From assembly GCA_004335835.1 (NCBI GenBank), contig RWJK01001339.1:7825-71824 (forward strand): DNA of 64,000 nucleotides, given 5' to 3'. Positions 33,583 to 45,778 of the stretch are shown piece by piece (position 1 is the stretch's first letter; every line of letters begins with the position of its first letter). The notes beneath the pieces were generated by a model. The model worked only from the letters and a program-made list of their open reading frames with translations. It had not been told where the DNA came from and did not search any database. The position numbers and the translations under genes were made by a program. Source of the stretch: Scenedesmus sp. ARA3. Lineage: Eukaryota > Chlorophyta > Chlorophyceae > Sphaeropleales > Scenedesmaceae.

Positions 33583-36095
33583 TCACTGCTGCGGCAGCAC
33601 CAGGCCCAGCGCTGCTGCAGCTGCAGCAAAGTCGTCGGGTGGCGGCGCGCTGAAGGTCACCGGCTGGCCAGTGCCCGGGTGCTGCAGCGTGAGCGACCAG
33701 GCGTGCAGCGCCTGGCGGCCTATCCAGGGGCCCTGCAGCACAGCAGGTAGCAATTCACGCACAGGCACACAGCATGCTCAGGTTTTCAGCAGCATGCACA
33801 TACATACTAGGTAGCGCAGGCGTTCAGCGTCATGCACATTGGGTACGCAGCAGATTGGTTTGCAAGCATGCAGGTGGGGTGGCAGACTACCTGCCTGAGG
33901 CTGGGCAATGTGACAGGTAACACACTGTAACATAACAAATGACGCACAACAATCTGCTCACCTCTAGGCCGTACACCTCATCACCCAGCAGCGGGTGTCG
34001 TGCATGTGCCATGTGCACCCGTATCTGGTGCGTGCGGCCCGTCACAGGCCTGCAGCACACCAGGCAGCAGCCCTGGCCTATGCTGCTGGGGTCAGGCGCA
34101 GCACAGCCCCACATGTGGCCAGCTGCAACTGCGGCTGCAACTGCATGAGCTGTGGCTGCAGGAGGCTCATTTGCGCTGCTGCTGTTGCTGGGCGGCTGTC
34201 CTGCAGGCACTGCAGGGTGCAGCTGCACGCCCGGGTTGGAAGACAGCACCTGCGGCAGCAGTAGGCCACATGACTTGAGGACAACGCATTAGCCCACCAC
34301 AGATCAGCATGACAGCAAGAAACACCAGAGTTACAACAACTATACACCGTTTGTGAGGCCACCAGACTGCACCAGCAGCAATCCGACAACGCCATCGTTC
34401 TTGACCAGTAGCCGCACAAGGTGCAGCAACCAATCAGCATTGTATTGGTCCTCCTGCCACACGGCATTGCCCCCACCCCAGCCCCGCACCTCCATGTGTG
34501 TCAGCGCAGGCTGCCCTCCCTGCGCCACCTGCCGCGCCACTTTAACGGCCGGGTGCTGTCCTATGGCCCCATCCACGCTGAAGCTGCTGCTGCGTGGCGT
34601 CCCCAGCGCAAGTGCCAGGTAGGCCTTGGATACTGCCTTGGCCCGGAACTGTGCATGCGCTGCTGAGGCTGTGGCCCTGTCCTTTGCAGCCAGCAGCACG
34701 CCTGAGGTGTTCATGTCGAGCCTGCATGCACGAGCATGATGATGATGACTGTTGAGCAATGACGCATGCAGCAGAGATTGGGGTGCAGTACGAGAGGCGG
34801 CAATAGATCATGCATGACAGCTTGTCAAGGGCTCACGGTCTCCACTGCCAGCTCTGCCATTTGTGCCTGCCCTGGCCCTGCCTCTTCCTGCAGTATGTAA
34901 CCATTCGCACGTGTGGTGTGGCCCATGCGCTTCACATGGCCGCTGCACCAGCAGCACTACGGCTGCCTGCAAGACACCCTCACCGCTTGGCCCTCTGCTG
35001 TGACCAGCAAGCAGGGCCACTCGCCCAACGGTGACATATCCTACACAAATGTGCTGCTCTAGTCAGCAAATTATGCTTACTAAGCATAGTATGAGAGCCT
35101 CGCGTCCGAGCTCTCACCTGTGCAGCAGGTGCGGCTCATACCCCAGGTAGCCAATCATGCGGTTGAGTGCGCTGCCGCCCAGGAACCTGTGCACGGGTGC
35201 TGAGCGCAGCCCCGGGGGCTTCAGCACTGCCAGGAAGTGGGCATCCTCCCACACCACCTGCAGCGGCTCAGGGTCTGCCACCAGCTTGATGCTGCGCGGC
35301 GCGCGAGCCATGAGGTTGGATACCCTGCAGGCCAGCCAGTGGCGAGTGGTTACAAGTGTAGGTGAGCTGGGCAAGGAGAGTTGGCGGATGCAACAGTGGG
35401 TGGCAAGCAGGGAGTGTGGAAGATATGATCAAGCGTGAAGCGTGCTTGGTTATTGAGGCAAGGGTGTTTGGGCAGCGCCCGTGGCAAGTGAGGAAGAGAT
35501 GAGCAGGGAAAACCAGCCACAGCTGCAGGCAAGCATGCATGCAAGCAGTGCAACACTAGTTCAAGCAGCCATATGCGCTGTGGCAGCTGGTCTGGCAGGC
35601 GCTGAACTAAGTGCAGTGTACCCGCAGCGCTGCACACAGTGTTGGCCCCACCTGTTGCGTGGCAGCTGCAGGATGTCCATCAGCTGCTGCAGGCCCCGCA
35701 GCGGCGGCCGCGCTTGCCGCCGCCGCCGCTTGTACGTCTTGCCTTCGCTGCCTGCTGCCCCTGGCGCTGCTGCCTCACTACCAGCAGCACTGCCACCTCC
35801 GCTGCCAACTGCTGTCTCTGCTGTTGCTGCAACTGCGTCCTCATCGTCGCTGCAGTCTGACTCATCGTCTGCATCTGCGTCAACTGCCTCCCCACCTGCT
35901 GCATTACCACGCAGCACCGGCGTTACACCTCCACCCGGGTCTGCCACGTGCATCAGCCGCAGCACCCGCATGCGCAGCGCCTGCTCGCGCTCAGCAGCAG
36001 CAGCCAGCTGCTGCTGCATGCCCTCGTCGCTGCAGCTTACGCCGCTGCCAGCAGCAAGGTCAGCTCCAGCTGCATCTGCAGCTGCTGCCGGCGCA

Positions 36096-36126
<31 letters not shown>

Positions 36127-36583
36127 TGCTAGGCAGCAGGTCAGCGCAGCAGCCAGCCATGTGGTCAATCAGCCTGGCTGCAGCTGCAAACTTGTTGCCG
36201 CATGCTGGGCAACACCATGCGTAGCTGTCTGTGCGTTTGCGGCGCTTGCCCCTTGGAGCACCACTGCCATTTTCTGCCGCAGCTGCTGCTGCCGCCGCCG
36301 CTGAGTTAGCTGCTGCTTCCGGAGGTGGCGCTGGTGCATGCTGTGATGGGCGCTGCTGCTGCTGCACCTGGTCTGGCTGCATGCTGGCAGCCTGGCTGCT
36401 GCCCTGCAGGCGGCTGCTGCTGCTCAGCACACACAGCTGCTGCCTGCTGGCAACGTCTTTGCAATTCAACAGCGCTGCAGGGGCTCTTGGGTTGCTGAGG
36501 GGTGCACTCAGCAAGCGATGTGCGGTCTTAGGCTGCCGCACTGTGCTGCTGCACTGTGTGGGCAGCTGCTGCGCGGCAAGCAT
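33583..36583 (-). CDS. RluA-family RNA pseudouridine synthase with N-terminal CCHC zinc finger, 602 aa
   Basis: Isomerises uridine to pseudouridine in RNA; the target (rRNA, tRNA or mRNA) is unknown. Exons in order: 35652-36583, 35118-35324, 34490-34721, 33962-34249, 33583-33732; phases close. Residues 1-60 lack acids and are Ser/Arg/Ala-rich, so a plastid or mitochondrial presequence is plausible. A CxxC-x12-H-x3-C finger follows at 124-144 ([20 protein letters not shown]), then a Gln run, a coiled segment and an acidic [11 protein letters not shown] patch. Catalytic core: [30 protein letters not shown] with catalytic Asp382, [29 protein letters not shown] and [18 protein letters not shown]. 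The start is the first ATG; a GTG lies 12 bases upstream. Divergent from the TMCO1 gene. Confidence 0.92.
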
Positions 36584-37147
36584 GTGCTGCGCCACAGGCA
36601 GCTGTGGCTATCTGCCCAATAGCCTGACGGTTACTCAGTAGCTTTGACTTGATGAAGTGTAGTATGAAGGTATTGTGCACAGAGTTGTGACTGCTGCTGC
36701 TGTTGCTGCTGCTAGGGTGCTGCTGCAGCTGCAAGACAACAACTGTGCATATTACCAGAGTCAAGTTTTGTTTTCACATGGTCGTTGGCTGGACATTAGT
36801 GCTGAAAATTGAAAGGCAGGGGGGCTGCCAGTGACAGTCACTTGACTAGGTCTTTGCACTGCACAGCTGTGTTGGCATCTAGTGGCTTGTTGGCTTGATT
36901 GACCAGGCCGCATTGCTTTTCAGGACTGATAGAAGGAGAGTTTTATAAGGTGTCCGCTGGGGCCCTCGGGTGTCTGCTCTTCGCCACACTCGTCGTGCAC
37001 TGCACACCGCGCATCGGATCCACCTGCCACCAAGGTACTTTGTCAAATAACTCAAATCATCAGTAGAGCTATAGGATCTGCCGGCTTGAGGCAGCAGCAC
37101 AGCGCCGTAGTTGCAGCACCCATAGCAACAGCATCAACAGCAGCAGC
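36584..37147. promoter_or_regulatory. Shared divergent promoter, pseudouridine synthase / TMCO1
   Basis: 564 bases with no coding frame. TTTTATAAGG at 36941-36950 is a TATA-like element pointing toward the TMCO1 gene about 200 bases ahead. Confidence 0.4.
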
Positions 37148-37741
37148 ATGCCTCTCACCAGCGACCCCTTCAGCGTCATAGCCATAGGTCTGGCAGCCGC
37201 CGTGTTCACGGAGGCCCTGGCTTGGGCGTTCGTGTACCGCACGAGCTCCTACCGCCGCCTGAAGGAGGAGCTGGAGCGCACCTGCAGGAAGCTTGAAGCC
37301 ATCAAGCAGGGCAGCAGCGGCGGCGTGGTGGCAGCAAGCAGCAAGGCTGCTTTGAAGGGCAACAAGAAGGAGAAGCGCATCGAAGATAACATGAAGTCTA
37401 GCTCGAAGGAGATGTCAGCAGCACGCTTCAAGGCCAACATCTTCACGATGGTGACCATGGCAGTTGTGTACAAGTTTGTCATCTCAAAATGGGATGGTGT
37501 GGCCATGGGCCGGCTGCCTTTCAGCCCTCCAGCGCTGCTGCAGAACATCACGCACAGAGGCTTGACGGGCAATGACGCCACAGACTGCAGCGCAATGTTT
37601 GTGTTTGCGACGTCCTTTGCGTTCTTCAAGCAGAATGTGAGCAAAGCACTGGGCTTCAACCTGTCGCGTGCAGCCACCCGCGCCCTCACAGCAAACAACC
37701 CCATGGCCAACATGGACGCAGCAGCAAAGAAGTACGCATAG
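37148..37741 (+). CDS. TMCO1: TMCO1/EMC3-superfamily ER membrane protein (calcium load-activated channel homologue), 197 aa
   Basis: Intronless, which is unusual here. TMCO1 is an ER-resident three-pass protein of the Oxa1/Get1/EMC3 superfamily, described as a calcium load-activated channel and as part of the translocon for multipass proteins. Features seen: first membrane helix near residues 10-29 (VIAIGLAAAVFTEALAWAFV), the family signature VYRTSSYRRLKEELERTCRK leading into a cytosolic coiled coil, a KKEKRIEDNMK basic segment, a second hydrophobic stretch ANIFTMVTMAVVYKFVI, then a re-entrant/third segment around MFVFATSFAFFK. Length matches animal TMCO1 (~188 aa). The predicted C-terminus ends AAKKYA. 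Confidence 0.93.
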   Translation: MPLTSDPFSVIAIGLAAAVFTEALAWAFVYRTSSYRRLKEELERTCRKLEAIKQGSSGGVVAASSKAALKGNKKEKRIEDNMKSSSKEMSAARFKANIFTMVTMAVVYKFVISKWDGVAMGRLPFSPPALLQNITHRGLTGNDATDCSAMFVFATSFAFFKQNVSKALGFNLSRAATRALTANNPMANMDAAAKKYA

Positions 37742-38923
37742 GCAGTACAGCGGTAGCTCGCTTGGCAGTGTTTATGAAGGCCGGTTTATGACTAACTGTA
37801 TGGTGGCCAGCTGTATTACTGGCGCGTCGTGTTGTTGTGTCGCAATGAGTGAGCAGCAGACATGACCCCAGTGCAGCTGCAAGCGGCAGCTAGCTGAGGT
37901 TGTTGTGCTGCACATAATGTGCTGGATGCTGTGTTGTTACGCACACTGCAGAGTCACACTGCAAGGGTGTTTGGTGTGGCTGCAGCGGCATTTCACATGG
38001 TCATCGTAGCTGGGTGCTGGTGTTGTGAATACGGCTGGTTGCTCTGCAAAATACGAAGCAATTTCGCTATTCATTTGTCACATGCAGCACCCCGTCCAGT
38101 TTGGCTGGCACAGGTTGTGAACGAATCATGCATTATCTGCTGCCAGGCCAGGCATGGCACCTGTCGTATGCTTTGCTGAGAGCTGCACCTGGCATTGGAT
38201 CATCGCAACCTTTGGGCCAAACACATTTCTAGACTTATTTGCAACTGTTAAGTTATGTAACTAGCAATTGCCTTCAAGTCTGCTGGTCAGGAAAGCAGGT
38301 ATGGTACAGGGCCGTCCCGCGCGCCGGTAGGCGTGCATGCGGTCGGCAAACACAAACACATGCGTTCATGATACTGTGGATGAAAGGGGCGAGGCTGCCG
38401 CCAGGCTAGCAGCAGTGCTGCTCACACAGTGCACTGCGCCAACTTGGCCTGAACCGGCATGAAGCTGTTGCCAGTCAGTGCGCTCGATCATATGGCGCGC
38501 AGGGCCAGGAACACCAGTGGCTAGTCATGATGGCAGAGGTCGATTGACAAAACAAGACGCAACTGTACACAACAGTGGGCATGCAGAACATGCCGTATCA
38601 TGTGGGTGAGCAGTAGTAGCAACTAATGCCAGGGGGGCCAGAACAGGGGCAGGGGTCACAAAGCCAAATCTGCATGCTGCAATCACTCGCATGGCATGCA
38701 AGAAGCGCGCAGAAATAGTAATTACGAGTACTGCTACTTTGACAGTATAATACACTGTACATGGCATGGACTCTTGGAGCCTGCAAACCTCACGTGCCAG
38801 CGTGGAACCTGCATGCTTCTGCAGACAGTCAAGCAGCCACGCGCAAGCTGCCAGCTTGTCCGTCAAGCATGACTCATGCTGTCTGCCAGCATGCCGCAAA
38901 GCGCAGCACCACCCTGGCTGCCT
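37742..38923. other. Convergent gap between TMCO1 and acidic-repeat genes
   Basis: No gene seen. It holds the TMCO1 3' UTR, with TGTAA at 38256-38260, then the minus-strand 3' UTR of the acidic-repeat gene. Confidence 0.5.
38256..38260 (+). terminator. TGTAA polyadenylation signal, TMCO1 gene
   Basis: Sense-strand TGTAA about 515 bases after the stop codon. Confidence 0.45.
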
Positions 38924-40911
38924 CTAGTAGGCCTCCACTGCCGTCTCAGGCTCAAAGCTGGCACCCTCTGCCGCCTCCTCCGCCACACCCTCCTCAGCAA
39001 CATAGCCAGCCTGGTAGCCGCCAGTCTCTGCTTCCTCCCCAGCTGCGGGGGCCTCATCGGCAGCATAGCCGCCAGTCTCTGCAGCCTCTCCTGCAGCGTA
39101 GCCGCCCTCCTCAGCGCCGTCCTCAGCTGCTGGTGCCTCCTCTGCAGCGTAGCCGCCAGTCCCAGCCTCCTCCTCAGCTGCTGGCGCCTCATCAATGCTG
39201 TAGCCGCCAGTCTCTGCGGGCTCCTCTGCAGCGTAGCCGCCATCCTCTGCCGCCGCGCCCTCTGCCTCCTCAGCTGCTGGAGCCTCCCCGGCAGGGTAGC
39301 CGCCAGTCTCTGCCTCCTCCTCAGCTGCGGGGGCCTCTTCCGCAGTATAGCCCTCATCTGCCGCCTCTTCCTCTGTGAGCGGCAGCATGAACAGACGCAC
39401 AACCGGGCAGCAGCAGGGCAAGGCAGGGTCGTCAGCGCGAGCAGACGACTGGAGGCGCAGTCACGCCACAAACAGCATTGGCCAGGCCATTTAGGACGGT
39501 CCTTGACAGCAGAGCATGCAACAATGTATTTGATGCTTGATGCAACCCCTGAAGGAGCAGCTGTCATCAATACTGTGTGTCAGCAGCTCCCAGCATGCAG
39601 TCACCCAGCTGTGCAGGCACTACACGTAAACATGCTTGGTGAGCTAAGGTGAGGGCTCGCCACCCTGTGGCCAACTCTGACCAGCCCAAAATCCGCCTGA
39701 GGCTTTCTATGAAACCACCCACAGATACCCCGATTGTTTCCTGTTTATTGCAGTCAATGGGTTTGTTCTGTACCGGCCGCATGAGATGAGTCAGTCGCCT
39801 GTTCTATGGCGTGCACAGCCGACCCACCTGCTGCAGGCTCCGCCTCCTCCTCATATGCGGGCTCTGCTGCAGCCTCCTCAGCCTCATACACAGCCTCTTC
39901 TGCAGCAGGCACGCATCGAAAGTTAACTGATTGAAGCATGCTCATCAGGTGTGGATCGTTGACAGCGCGCTGCCCGCTGTGAGCAGTTTGCTGTGCCACT
40001 GCTGAAGCCTGTGCAGGCAGATGTTTGCACCAATGCGCAAGGTCCATACAGATCGACAGCACATGTACTGCACGTTGTTGCAAGTCATGCCCTGCATTGC
40101 TTTTCCCTGTATGTGCAGCCCACCTGCAGGTGCTTCCTCGCTCTCATAGGGCGCATCGCCAGCAGTCATGCCATCTTCTGCCTCATGGCCTGTTTAGGGG
40201 GTGCAGCATATCGTGGGCAGCAAAAACAGAGGGGTGGGCTTATTGGTTGTGCTCTTGGGGAAAATAAACATGGAGTAGTTTACATGTTATCTCCTGATGG
40301 ACTGACCTGCCGGTCACAGAAGAAACGCCGCCAGCAGTCACCAGAAGCTGCTGCAGCTGCAGCTGCAATTACAACATGGCTGCTGTTGTAGCTCATCATT
40401 GCTGCATCGCTGACAACAGTGAACCACCGTGTTTAAATGCTGCTACTTAACAAGCACGGTTTCAGTCCGCTGGCCGAGCTCACATCCTACGCAAGATCCC
40501 ACCAGGAACTTCTTCCCGGCACCTGCTGACCTGTACAGCTGAGCTGTCACCGCAAACGCTCACCTGCCTCCTCAGCATCACCGTTGCCGAGAGAAAGGTC
40601 ACCTGCAAGGCAAAAAAGGCAGTCAAGCGAGCGTCAGCTCAGCGCAGACGGCCAGCACCGTGGTGCGCAGCATCAAGCCATTGCCACAACCCTGCTCGTT
40701 CCAGGACCATCGCCGCACATGGACGGCCGAAGCCCGCAATTATAAGTTACGTGCTAGCATTCGTAAATTACAACGAATGCGTACATGCAAGCTGCATACT
40801 GCCCGCAAGCGTTGTAAGCAAGGGTAGTTTCTCGCAGCATCTCCGCTCACCAACGTCAGCCTCGGCCGCCGGCTCATCGCCAATCTCCTGAGTCTCTTCG
40901 TAGTCAGCCAT
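38924..40911 (-). CDS. Acidic Ala/Glu/Gly/Tyr repeat protein, unknown function, 228 aa
   Basis: No recognised family. Exons in order: 40851-40911, 40564-40602, 40124-40189, 39828-39899, 38924-39372. Every intron is phase 1, so each internal exon (39, 66 and 72 bases) can be gained or lost without a frameshift. The protein starts MADYEETQEIGDEPAAEAD and becomes a string of imperfect ~14-residue units of the kind ETGGYAAEEAPAAEE, eight or so in the last exon. It has almost no basic residues, so it is extremely acidic and predicted disordered, with regularly spaced Gly-Gly-Tyr. No signal peptide or membrane segment. Possible roles such as chaperone-like, calcium- or histone-binding cannot be chosen from sequence. 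Confidence 0.8.
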
Positions 40912-41854
40912 CAGGGCCGCTCGGCGGACAGAGCTTGCAGCGGTGCTGATCACGGCAGGTCACCACCTGAGGTGCTTCAACGTGGCACACTTTTTCGGTG
41001 CGTGGCACGAACTTGCAGAACAGTTGAACATTACACTCAGTCCGGGTGAGCCAAGTAATGCGCCATCACATCCAGCGAAGCTGAATCACCCGGATGACAA
41101 CTAGGGTTCCCGCCCCGAGTCGTTGCATCTTGCCAAGACAACAGTACTCAAGGGTTATAACACCAACTATGTTACGCATGTGACCGGATGAACACGAGTA
41201 GTGCTTACAGGGATGGCGGGGATACACAGAAGAGAGCTTACAAAGTGGCAAGAACTGCTGTGCTTCCTACCCTTATTTGCAAGCCTTCCCGGTGCCACAA
41301 GCCTTGGGCCAAGGCCAGCACAGTCGAAGGACGTTTGTGCGGTGCAACCACCGAATCATCATGCACTGTGCGCAAAATCATTATCATGCCGCCGAAAAAG
41401 CCATAGCCACATGCAGTGCATGCACCACACACCTTGCTGGTGAGGAGTTGACGCACTTTGAGCAACGCAGCCCAACACCCCTGCCAGGCTGTACATCATA
41501 GTCTTAAATCAGTGACAGATCCATCCATCGAACCCCTCCATGCAAAGCAGCAAAATCAATAGCCGACAACCGCAGTGCCAGCAGCCTGCCTGCAACCCGG
41601 TAGCATGAAGCCAGCCAGCCGGCCAGCCAGCCGGCCGGCCAGCCAAAGAGCAGGATGCATCAAACCACCATGCCTGCAATAGCCACCCGCTCGCAAGCCC
41701 CCCCAAACAAGGCATTCCAAGTGTTGACGGCTGACAAGCGTCCTATAGCGGCAAAATGGCGAATATTGTAGCAAAATGTCAAATACTTCAAAGCGCACCA
41801 CGCAGCCCGAGCAGCGCACCGCATACAAGATTCCCCAGCAGCACCGCAGCGCCG
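40912..41854 (-). other. Spacer: promoter of the acidic-repeat gene and 3' UTR of the NEMP-like gene
   Basis: No gene seen. A GC-rich block at 41608-41646 is built from repeated CCAGCCGG/GGCC units. TTACA at 41205-41209 gives TGTAA on the minus strand for the NEMP-like transcript. Confidence 0.5.
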
Positions 41855-44800
41855 TCATTGTGGCGTTGCCACAGCTGCAGATCTGGGCCGGCCGGCGCGC
41901 TGTCGCACCTGGCTGCCTGGCGTCACAGCAGCTGCCCTGCCGCTGCTGCCGCCACCTGCGCCTGCTGGCTGTGCTGCTGCTGCTGCTGCAGGAGCATCAG
42001 CAGGGGCCAGCATGACGCCGTTTACCAGGTCAGGCGTGTAGCCTTCGCTGACCAGCATGTTGTAGGTGGGCTTGTTGAACTGAATGGCCTTGTTGGTCAG
42101 AGGGTTCAGGATCTTCCCCTGCTGCACCAGTGGGCTCAGGGAGGCCTGCCCTGCTGCTGGGGATGCTGCCGGCACAGCTGGAGACAGCTGCGGCGCTGGC
42201 GGCGGGCTGACAGCCTGCCTGTTAGTGACGTCCATCACTAGCTTGCCTTGCGACCAGGGAGATGCCTGAGCCGGCCTGCTGGAGCTAGGGAAATGATAAC
42301 CACCTGCTTCCCCTGCTGCTGCTGCTGCTGGCGCTGCGGCAGCCTGCTGCCGCATGGCCACCTCCTGCTGCCGCCAGCGGTGCTGCTGCAGGTCGGGCTG
42401 CACTGCCAGCACATTGGGGCTCAGCGGAGGCCCCTGCTTGAGGCGATATGGGGAGCCCCCGGCCGCAGCAGGGCTGCTTCCTGCCCACTCACGGAAGCTG
42501 CCCACATGATCCAGTGCCGGCGCCTGCTGCTGCTGCTGCTCTTCCTCCTCCTCATACTGCTGCTGTGCTGCAGCCTGCCGGGCGCGCCACCGCTGCTGCA
42601 ACCTTCGCTTGCTTGCAGTCCGCTGCTCTTCCTCCTCGTCTGACAACAGCGGCTCTGCTGCATGATCTGCATCATCATCTGGCAGCGGAGAACCTGCTGC
42701 TTCATCCAAGCTTTCAGTCCTGCGGCCAGCTGCCCTGGCTACTGCCGCAGGGGCAGCAGCAGCCATAGACGCTGCACGCCTGCTGCTGCGCGACACGAGG
42801 CGCCACGTGCTGCGCAGCAGCCAGAGCAGCAGCAGCGCTGCATGTTTTACAAGCTGCCAGACCACCCTGACGAGTGTCCTGCAAGCACACAGGACAACAG
42901 CGGGTCACACCTGTGAACATGGCACAAAGCAGAGGTATTACTTACACGGCACACTGTGCAAAACAATCAATTTCACATGATGCACACACAGCATGCTGTG
43001 CTGTACTGTCCCAACACTGCTGCTCATCAGGCTCCCAAGGCCCGACACACGCGCCCGTCAGCTGCCATGACAAGCAGCTGCACCAGTGGCTGCTGCTCCT
43101 GCTGCCCTCCTCACCCACCCCATCGCTTACATCACCTCCTGCACCCTGTCAGTATACTAAGTGCCTTGCTACAAAGGGGCAGCCATGCATGTGCCCACCT
43201 GCCCACAGCCGCCAGCACTCCACTTCCCACCATGAGCCCCATCAGAGCCCCCGCCACGGGCTCATCAGCCACGCCGAAGTACACCAGCACCAGCCCCAAC
43301 CCACGCAGTGTCCACCGAATCGTGTTGTTAAGCTTTTCGTTGCTGGTGTCATCCATCCAGTAGGTTACTGCCAGGCCCAGCAGCCCGGTGGCGATGACGT
43401 AACCCACAAAGGGCCGGCTCAGCAGCAGGCTGTGCACGTCTGGCAGCCAGGTGCCGTACAGCCAGCGCACTGCTGCCAGCATGGTGGTGCTGCTCACGGT
43501 GAAGAAGCCCATCACGGCGCGCTTGTAGGGCATCGACCTGGCAGCAGCAGCAGCAGCAGCAGCATGAGGCGTGAACAACACACCAGAGCAAGGTCAAACC
43601 AGCAGGCGGACGCACACTGCACAGAAGCATGCAGGCACTTGAGGAGCTGCAGAATGTGTTCACGCGAAGCATATTCTGCTGCAGACTTACCCTGCAGACA
43701 CACCAAAGCTGGTTCAGAGCTTGCAGGAAACGGTGCTTGTGCGTGTGCTGTCACTGCTGCTGGAGCAGGGCTGTGCCTGCCTCATCCCTCACCACAACAC
43801 AGCCCGCTCACCTCATCAGAATGATGGACAGCACCACCAACCCGCCAGACATGAACGCGAGGCTGCCTGAGGTCAGGCGGAAGGTGGGCGACATGCTCAG
43901 GCCGGGCGCGTTGAAGTACAGCAGCACGCCGGCTGCTGTCAGCGCCACGTGCCGCAGGCTCAGCTCTCGTGAGCTGGACACCTCACAGCTCAGATCGGCA
44001 GGCCCTGCAGCAGCAGCAGCGCAACAAGCGATTCCAAGGAGGATTACAGACAGCATTAGATATGCAGGGTGCATCACAAAGCGTGGCTATCCTTGCTGAA
44101 GGCAGAGCTGCTGCTGGTTCCTCTGTTGGTGCTACATTGCGCAGTTGGCTGAACTGTCCTTGCATGCTGTGTGGCAGTCAACCCGGCCAAGTCCAGCAGC
44201 TGACAGTGCATGCACTCCACCAACGGCTACTGCAGTCAGCACGCACCTCCCTTGCCAAAGATGCCGCCAGACTCTGCAGCCTGCACTGCCAGGAATTTGT
44301 CCTGCAGTGGCGACAGTGCGAAGCGGCACACTGCCGGCTCGCTCACAAGCTGCCTGAAGCCGCACCACTTGACAGGCGCAAACACCGCCTCAGGGCTGGT
44401 CCACTGGTGAGCAGCAGTGGTCACCACAGTGTACTGCATGCATGCATGGGAAGAATGGCAGCAGCAGCACCGCAACCAAGGAAGCCTGTGAGGGTGGGTT
44501 GAGCTGGTGCAGGGTGACGGGTGCAGCGCGATAAGGAGAGCAGACTGCTGCTGTTGTCTCTGATGCTACTTTGCAGAAGCGAAGCTGCATGGTGTGCTTG
44601 AAGGTGCATGTACAGCGACAAGGACATGAGCACACAGTAGGCAACCATCAACCTCAGAGAGCAGCTGCAGGAAAACACAGCTTGCACAACATTGGAGGCA
44701 GCGCATGCATGCATGCCATGCTTCGATTCACAGCCAACTGCGTACCGCACTGGAGGTGCAATCGAACACGATTTCAACAGGCGCCCACAGTGCTGGGAGG

Positions 44801-44952
44801 GCCTTCCAGCCGCGCTCAGCGGGGCAGACATGAGGGTACTGCAAGTTGGGGTAGCGCGCGGACGGCCCCAGGCTTATGCAGTGCCCAGCTGCAGGCTGCA
44901 GGACAGCAGCTACACAAAGGGCCGCTATCACTGCAGCTGGTGATGGCTGCAT
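41855..44952 (-). CDS. NEMP/TMEM194-like (plant PNET2-like) inner nuclear envelope protein, 639 aa
   Basis: Multi-pass nuclear envelope protein; animal NEMP1 and plant PNET2 support envelope stiffness and chromatin organisation. Exons in order: 44746-44952, 44247-44403, 43812-44004, 43199-43537, 41855-42878; phases close. A signal peptide (MQPSPAAVIAALCVAAVLQP) and a Cys-bearing luminal domain come first. The NEMP block follows: VALTAAGVLLYFNAPGLSMS, PTFRLTSGSLAFMSGG, VVLSIILMR then SMPYKR, and several further hydrophobic helices up to about residue 300. A last hydrophobic Leu-rich segment (HAALLLLWLL) starts the long C-terminal tail, which is acidic, Gln/Ala-rich, and contains LNPLTNKAIQFNKPTYNMLV near its end. 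Family assignment is from the conserved membrane block; the tail is not animal-like. Confidence 0.8.
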
Positions 44953-45778
44953 AGTGCTTCCTCTGTCTGCCACAGTGGTGTGCTCAGTGCCTCGGTGCTG
45001 TGTCGTGGCCTGCTGCTGCTGCTCAAACAGTTCCTTGCGCCACTACCCACACGTTTGAAACATATATACGAAGGAAGTAGTCATAGCTTTATCAGCACCC
45101 TTGCATCGGTGTCTTCGAAGCCGAGAAAGCAAGCAAGAAGGTGTTGTCCAGCTGCACCACAGGGGCCCCAAGGTGCATAAAAATGATACAACATTGTGAG
45201 CTGTACACTATGACAGAAAACTCGTCATCAACAAGGCAGGACGTGTGCCGACTTCCGCCAGACAATCAAAACGGGCGTGACAAAACCCTACGGCGTAGTG
45301 CAAAGTTGATTTATTTCAAAATTGTGTTTTTCTTCACCATAAACATATAATGTCGACGTCATCCTGCGAACCACGAGCAAGAAACAAAGTCGTGTGCATT
45401 ACTTTGACCCTGAGTTACTCTGATCGCAGCAGTTTTTTTGCTGCACACACTAAAATAGTTCTATTGGTTTAATAGCAAGTTTTGAAAGGCTTTGATGCCG
45501 TAAAATCGTGTCGGAGTATGCGGTAGAAGGATTGTAGAATGTCGTGGGAGTCTGAGGAAGTCTGCACAACCGGTACGGCGTCTGGATAACGCACACAGCC
45601 TTCTGTGTACTCACAACAGTCCGTTACCTCACTGTGTAGCACAAACAAACCGGCCGTAGCCACGCTAGTCACCCACGTGAAGCAAGCAGCGAAAGCCTCT
45701 TTAGACGCCGCTCTCTGGTCTTGCCTCAACAGCGCAACAGGGTTGCATACTCTTACTTTACCTGGCATAAGAAGCAGC
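44953..45778. promoter_or_regulatory. Divergent promoter region, NEMP-like gene / unknown gene
   Basis: 826 bases, with a noticeably A/T-rich block at 45290-45480. The plus-strand frame of the next gene is open back to an ATG at 45605, so part of 45605-45778 may be coding. Confidence 0.4.

Noticed and set aside
39001..39360. CRISPR-like regular repeats
   Set aside because: They are in-frame coding repeats of the acidic protein with imperfect units, in a eukaryotic gene.
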